A stretch of 34,671 bases of DNA, taken from positions 1 to 34,671 of the forward strand of contig DKPV01000015.1 in the NCBI GenBank assembly GCA_002471375.1. The letters run 5' to 3'. The notes beneath the pieces are model-generated. The model made no database searches, was not told the DNA's origin, and saw nothing but the letters and a program-made list of their open reading frames with translations. A program made the translations under genes and the position numbers. Positions 31,828-34,671 of this stretch are shown one piece after another (position 1 is the stretch's first letter; each line of letters opens with the position of its first letter). The stretch is from Flavobacteriales bacterium UBA7325. Lineage in GTDB: Bacteria > Bacteroidota > Bacteroidia > Flavobacteriales_D > Crocinitomicaceae.

Positions 31828-34245
31828 CTATTTTGCAAGCACCAATTTTTCCGTAGAAATAATTGAACCTGATTCATTTTTCATTTGATAGAAATATGAT
31901 CCCGTTGTGAATGCACTTAAGTCTAGTTGAACAACGTTAGCATCGATTGCCACTGTTGCAATAACCTTACCTACAACATCAACAACTTCAATCGAGTTGG
32001 CTGAAGCATCATGAATTTGGAAGTTCACAATTCCAGTTGTTGGATTTGGATATGCGATTGCCGCTACTGAATTCAACTCAGAAAGACCTGAAGTCCCTTC
32101 TTCTGTAATCGTAACACAGTAATCTTCAACCTCACCCCAAGTGAAATCTCCACACTCTCCAGGCAATGTTGTTTGTCCAGATCCTTGATACGCCATTTGA
32201 ACTCTTAATCGAGTAGAACCAACTGTAGCCGATGCAGGAACTGTTATTGTTCCAGACACATCGAGTTGAGACGCAGCTCCTTGATCGTATACAAGCTCAC
32301 CAGCAGTAAAGTTTCCATCTTGATTTAAATCAAGCCACATACGCGTGTACTCATCATATAAAGTTCCACCCCACTCAACATCAACTGTAAAGTTGTACGT
32401 AGTGTTTGTCTCTAATGGAATTGAAGCTGCACCAGTGTAATCACCGAAACCACCATCGTTACCTGAGGCGTTCGTGTAAGTATCTACAACAAACTCCTCT
32501 ATCCACTCATCAGTTCCATCTGTAGCACCGTTTGTACAGTAAGGAAGATCTACACATGTACCACAACCTGTTGTGCTAAATGTATTTGTCGAAGACGGGT
32601 TACTTAAGACACCACCACAATCTGACTCCATGTAGTATTCGTAATCAGAACACCCCGTTAGACCAGTCAATGAAACAGGTGATGTAGCACCAGAGATCAA
32701 TGTCCATGTTGGGGCTCCAACAGCTCTCCAGTAGAAATTAGTTGAAGTTGCCGAAGCATTCGGAGTAAATGATACGTTCGCTGAATTATCAGTAATTGCC
32801 GTAGTTGTAATACTACCTGGCGCTAAACAAATTGCCCCAGAGCAAGCTACAGACATTAGATCATTCAATGTATTAAATGAGTTCAAACGACCTCCTGTAA
32901 CAAATTTAGAAGCTAATGCCGGCTTTGGATCTGTCCCTGAAAGAATAGCACTCAATACCATGTCAGCTCCTCCTTGCGGATTAGAAATTACAGCATTCAT
33001 GAAATCATTACATGGAATAGAATAGGCCAAAGCGATCACACCTGCCGTCAATGGGCACGAGAATGACGTCCCTGTTGTGCTTGTTGTTCCCGAAGATCCA
33101 ACTGAAGTTCCATTTGTAGTTACTACGTTAATTCCAGGAGCACCTAATTCAATAGTCGTTAATCCATATCCTCCTGCTGTTCCGTCACTGTTGTCAGTAC
33201 GACCTACACCAATCATGTAATCACTAGCGCATGCAGTAGGCATATCTCCAGCAACATCAACGTTCAAGTTTGAGTTTGTCGTTGCTCCTACGTTAAGTAC
33301 TCCATAAGCACCTAATGTATCGTAGAAATCACACCAAATGGGGTATGCAGTTGGATCAGCACCATCGATTCCCCAAGATGCACTTGTTGCAACAACAAAA
33401 GCTCCTTGTGACCCACCACTTGAGTTCCATAGTTGACGCATTACTAATGGGTAAGTATAAGCTTGAACAACATTTGCTTGAGTCAAAGACCCGCCCATGT
33501 TCAACACCATCAACTTAACATCCCAATTAGCTCCAGCAACGGCGATACCATTATCACCTTTGGCTCCTATCATTCCTAGACAGTTAGTTCCGTGACCACT
33601 GTTCCCATAATTATCATTATTAGAACCAGTGTTCCAACCTTGGTAATCATCGATGTATCCATTTCCGTCATCATCAATTCCGTTACCATCAATTTCGCCT
33701 GTGTTCACCCAACGATTCGGGCTTAAATCCGTGTGATCAAGGTTTCCACCTCCACCTTCTACAAGACAAACAACGATGTCATGTCCAGATGCAGTTGTGC
33801 CGCCAGTAGTGATATCCCAGGCTTCGTCAGAATCGATATCTGCATCAGCTGTTCCACCACCAGCTCCAGTATTCACGTGATGCCATTGTTGTGTAAATGA
33901 TGGATCTCCAGGTGTTGTTGCTCTCATTTGAACATAGTAGTTGTAATCTGCAACTGCTACTTCTGTTTGAGAGTATAACCAGAACTGAATTCCTTCATGA
34001 GAAATTGCAGTTGGATCAAACTTCACCAACCAGATTCCCATAGGCTTAGATAATTCTTCAACTATCTCCATACTATAAGCAGTTGGAGAACGATCGACAA
34101 TGGATCTAATACTTGTTCCGTTTGTTATTTTGACTAACATTTCACCTTGCACGTGAGGCTTGTTGTCAAAGTGAGTTTTTTGTGATGTTCCGTAAAAGGC
34201 AATACTGATAAAGAGCCCTACCAACACCGGCAAGAGACGTTTCAT
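31828..34245 (-). CDS. Subtilisin-like S8 protease with FN3, GEVED and T9SS sorting domains
   Basis: Secreted serine protease of 805 residues from ATG 34245. Signal peptide about 1-22 (MKRLLPVLVGLFISIAF), an inhibitory prodomain (about 23-110), then the S8 domain (about 115-420) with His218 in GHGTNC and nucleophile Ser394 in GTSFSCP. In the position of the usual catalytic Asp (VIDGG) the sequence is LVEGGGG, with Glu163. A fibronectin III-like domain (about 475-558), a GEVED domain (about 612-712, ending GEVEDYCVTI) and a type A T9SS tail (about 730-805, AYPNPTTGIVNF) follow. An ATG eight codons upstream (34269) is also possible. The promoter at 34284-34315 is among the best in the window. 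The Kazal inhibitor gene follows downstream. The Asp-to-Glu change could lower activity. Confidence 0.9.
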   Translation of the reverse strand: MKRLLPVLVGLFISIAFYGTSQKTHFDNKPHVQGEMLVKITNGTSIRSIVDRSPTAYSMEIVEELSKPMGIWLVKFDPTAISHEGIQFWLYSQTEVAVADYNYYVQMRATTPGDPSFTQQWHHVNTGAGGGTADADIDSDEAWDITTGGTTASGHDIVVCLVEGGGGNLDHTDLSPNRWVNTGEIDGNGIDDDGNGYIDDYQGWNTGSNNDNYGNSGHGTNCLGMIGAKGDNGIAVAGANWDVKLMVLNMGGSLTQANVVQAYTYPLVMRQLWNSSGGSQGAFVVATSASWGIDGADPTAYPIWCDFYDTLGAYGVLNVGATTNSNLNVDVAGDMPTACASDYMIGVGRTDNSDGTAGGYGLTTIELGAPGINVVTTNGTSVGSSGTTSTTGTSFSCPLTAGVIALAYSIPCNDFMNAVISNPQGGADMVLSAILSGTDPKPALASKFVTGGRLNSFNTLNDLMSVACSGAICLAPGSITTTAITDNSANVSFTPNASATSTNFYWRAVGAPTWTLISGATSPVSLTGLTGCSDYEYYMESDCGGVLSNPSSTNTFSTTGCGTCVDLPYCTNGATDGTDEWIEEFVVDTYTNASGNDGGFGDYTGAASIPLETNTTYNFTVDVEWGGTLYDEYTRMWLDLNQDGNFTAGELVYDQGAASQLDVSGTITVPASATVGSTRLRVQMAYQGSGQTTLPGECGDFTWGEVEDYCVTITEEGTSGLSELNSVAAIAYPNPTTGIVNFQIHDASANSIEVVDVVGKVIATVAIDANVVQLDLSAFTTGSYFYQMKNESGSIISTEKLVLAK

Positions 34246-34283
34246 AAAGTAGTTTTTTGAGTTTAACATAGTTCTAGTCTTTG

Positions 34284-34315
34284 TAAATTTAGTTTTTTGC
34301 GCCTCCACAAACAAA
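34284..34315 (-). promoter_or_regulatory. Promoter of the S8 protease gene
   Basis: On the - strand, TTTG (34315-34312), 20 nt, then TAAATTTA (34291-34284) matches the Bacteroidota -33/-7 layout with one mismatch in the -7 box. Transcription would start near 34279, about 30 nt before ATG 34245. Confidence 0.6.
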
Positions 34316-34474
34316 TAAAACTGATCCAATGTTGTGATCTGAACACTAAATAACGTCTCCAACCTAAAGCATTAAAAAATTACACATCTCTAATCCGTAG
34401 ATGCAGTAGTACTCTCATCCATTTTAGAGTCTAGACAAATTCCTATCATTAAACTGAATTAATTAAACCGCAGC

Positions 34475-34671
34475 GTGATTATTCGACCTACTACATTCCT
34501 ATTTATTCTCTTGATGATATTCTCCTGGAAATCAACTCAAGCTCAATCGATAGAGTCTTTGAGTGTAGTTTCCTGGAACGTATTATTTAGGCTATCAATT
34601 TTATCGGATCATCAGATGAAGAGAGCTGATAGTATCTTAGCCTATCTTACAGAATCAAATGCTGATGTATT
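34475..34671 (+). CDS. Endonuclease/exonuclease/phosphatase-family protein, 5' part (cut by window end)
   Basis: An open frame from GTG 34475 runs off the right edge; 65 residues are visible. It starts with a signal peptide (about 1-23: FLFILLMIFSWKS, TQAQ) and continues ESLSVVSWNVLFR, the first strand of the EEP metal-dependent phosphoesterase fold (Asn of WNV is an active-site residue), then ADSILAYLTESNADV, which precedes the catalytic Glu of this family in known proteins. The length and C-terminus are unknown. An exported EEP protein could be a nuclease, sphingomyelinase-type or inositol phosphatase; not decidable here. The 230 nt before it, upstream of the divergent protease gene, show no terminator or RNA gene; no -7 box is clear. 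Confidence 0.7.
   Translation, partial: MIIRPTTFLFILLMIFSWKSTQAQSIESLSVVSWNVLFRLSILSDHQMKRADSILAYLTESNADV

Noticed and set aside
1..34671. CRISPR array, prophage, transposon or integron
   Set aside because: No regularly spaced repeats, terminal inverted repeats, integrase or transposase motifs were seen anywhere in the window.

Overview
The window is a chromosomal segment of a member of the Bacteroidota, most likely a marine or freshwater Flavobacteriales species of the Cryomorphaceae/Crocinitomicaceae type. The evidence is internal: promoter elements of the Bacteroidota form (TAnnTTTG -7 boxes, sometimes with a TTG/TTTG about 20 nt upstream), almost no Shine-Dalgarno sequences, a short primary sigma factor, two proteins with the C-terminal sorting domain of the type IX secretion system (T9SS), a GldM-like exported protein, and a low-GC, tightly packed gene order. 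The species call is inference. No rRNA, tRNA, CRISPR array, insertion sequence or prophage was seen, and no intergenic stretch exceeds about 240 bases.

Layout. 1-3660: exported dipeptidyl peptidase IV, then citrate synthase with its own promoter and a strong bidirectional terminator. 3675-7213: divergent pair, a THUMP-domain rRNA methyltransferase (-) and a patatin phospholipase fused to an outer-membrane barrel (+), sharing a small palindromic promoter region. 7270-9583: two-domain VOC protein and a lipoprotein of unknown function. 9645-12994: priA converging on the primary sigma factor gene, with overlapping stop codons. 13235-14413: low-molecular-weight tyrosine phosphatase plus an RsmI-like methyltransferase. 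14415-18420 (-): membrane histidine kinase, TerB-DnaJ protein and htpG. 18555-20036: polytopic membrane protein of unknown role. 20020-26753: housekeeping cluster of Nudix hydrolase (-), pyrE, SRPBCC protein, birA (-), then the rsfS-ftsH-DUF2007-cdsA-psd operon. 26787-34671: a more accessory, secretion-related stretch with a tiny Lys/Cys-rich exported protein, a GldM C-terminal-like protein, exonuclease III, a PHP-type metallohydrolase with T9SS tail, a Kazal-inhibitor lipoprotein, a subtilisin-like protease with T9SS tail, and the start of an exported endonuclease/exonuclease/phosphatase-family protein cut by the window end.

How the genes fit together. The 22.5-26.8 kb operon joins ribosome hibernation (RsfS), membrane proteolysis (FtsH) and phospholipid synthesis (CdsA, Psd). 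The htpG promoter region carries a sigma-54-like element and two inverted-repeat copies 21 bp apart, suggesting activator-dependent heat-shock control. The protease/Kazal pair at 31.5-34.3 kb could be an enzyme and its cell-bound inhibitor. Several genes have a -7 box so close to the start codon that the mRNA should be leaderless. I see no clear candidate for an entirely new multi-gene system; the protease/inhibitor pair, the htpG control region and the tiny polylysine protein deserve the closest look.
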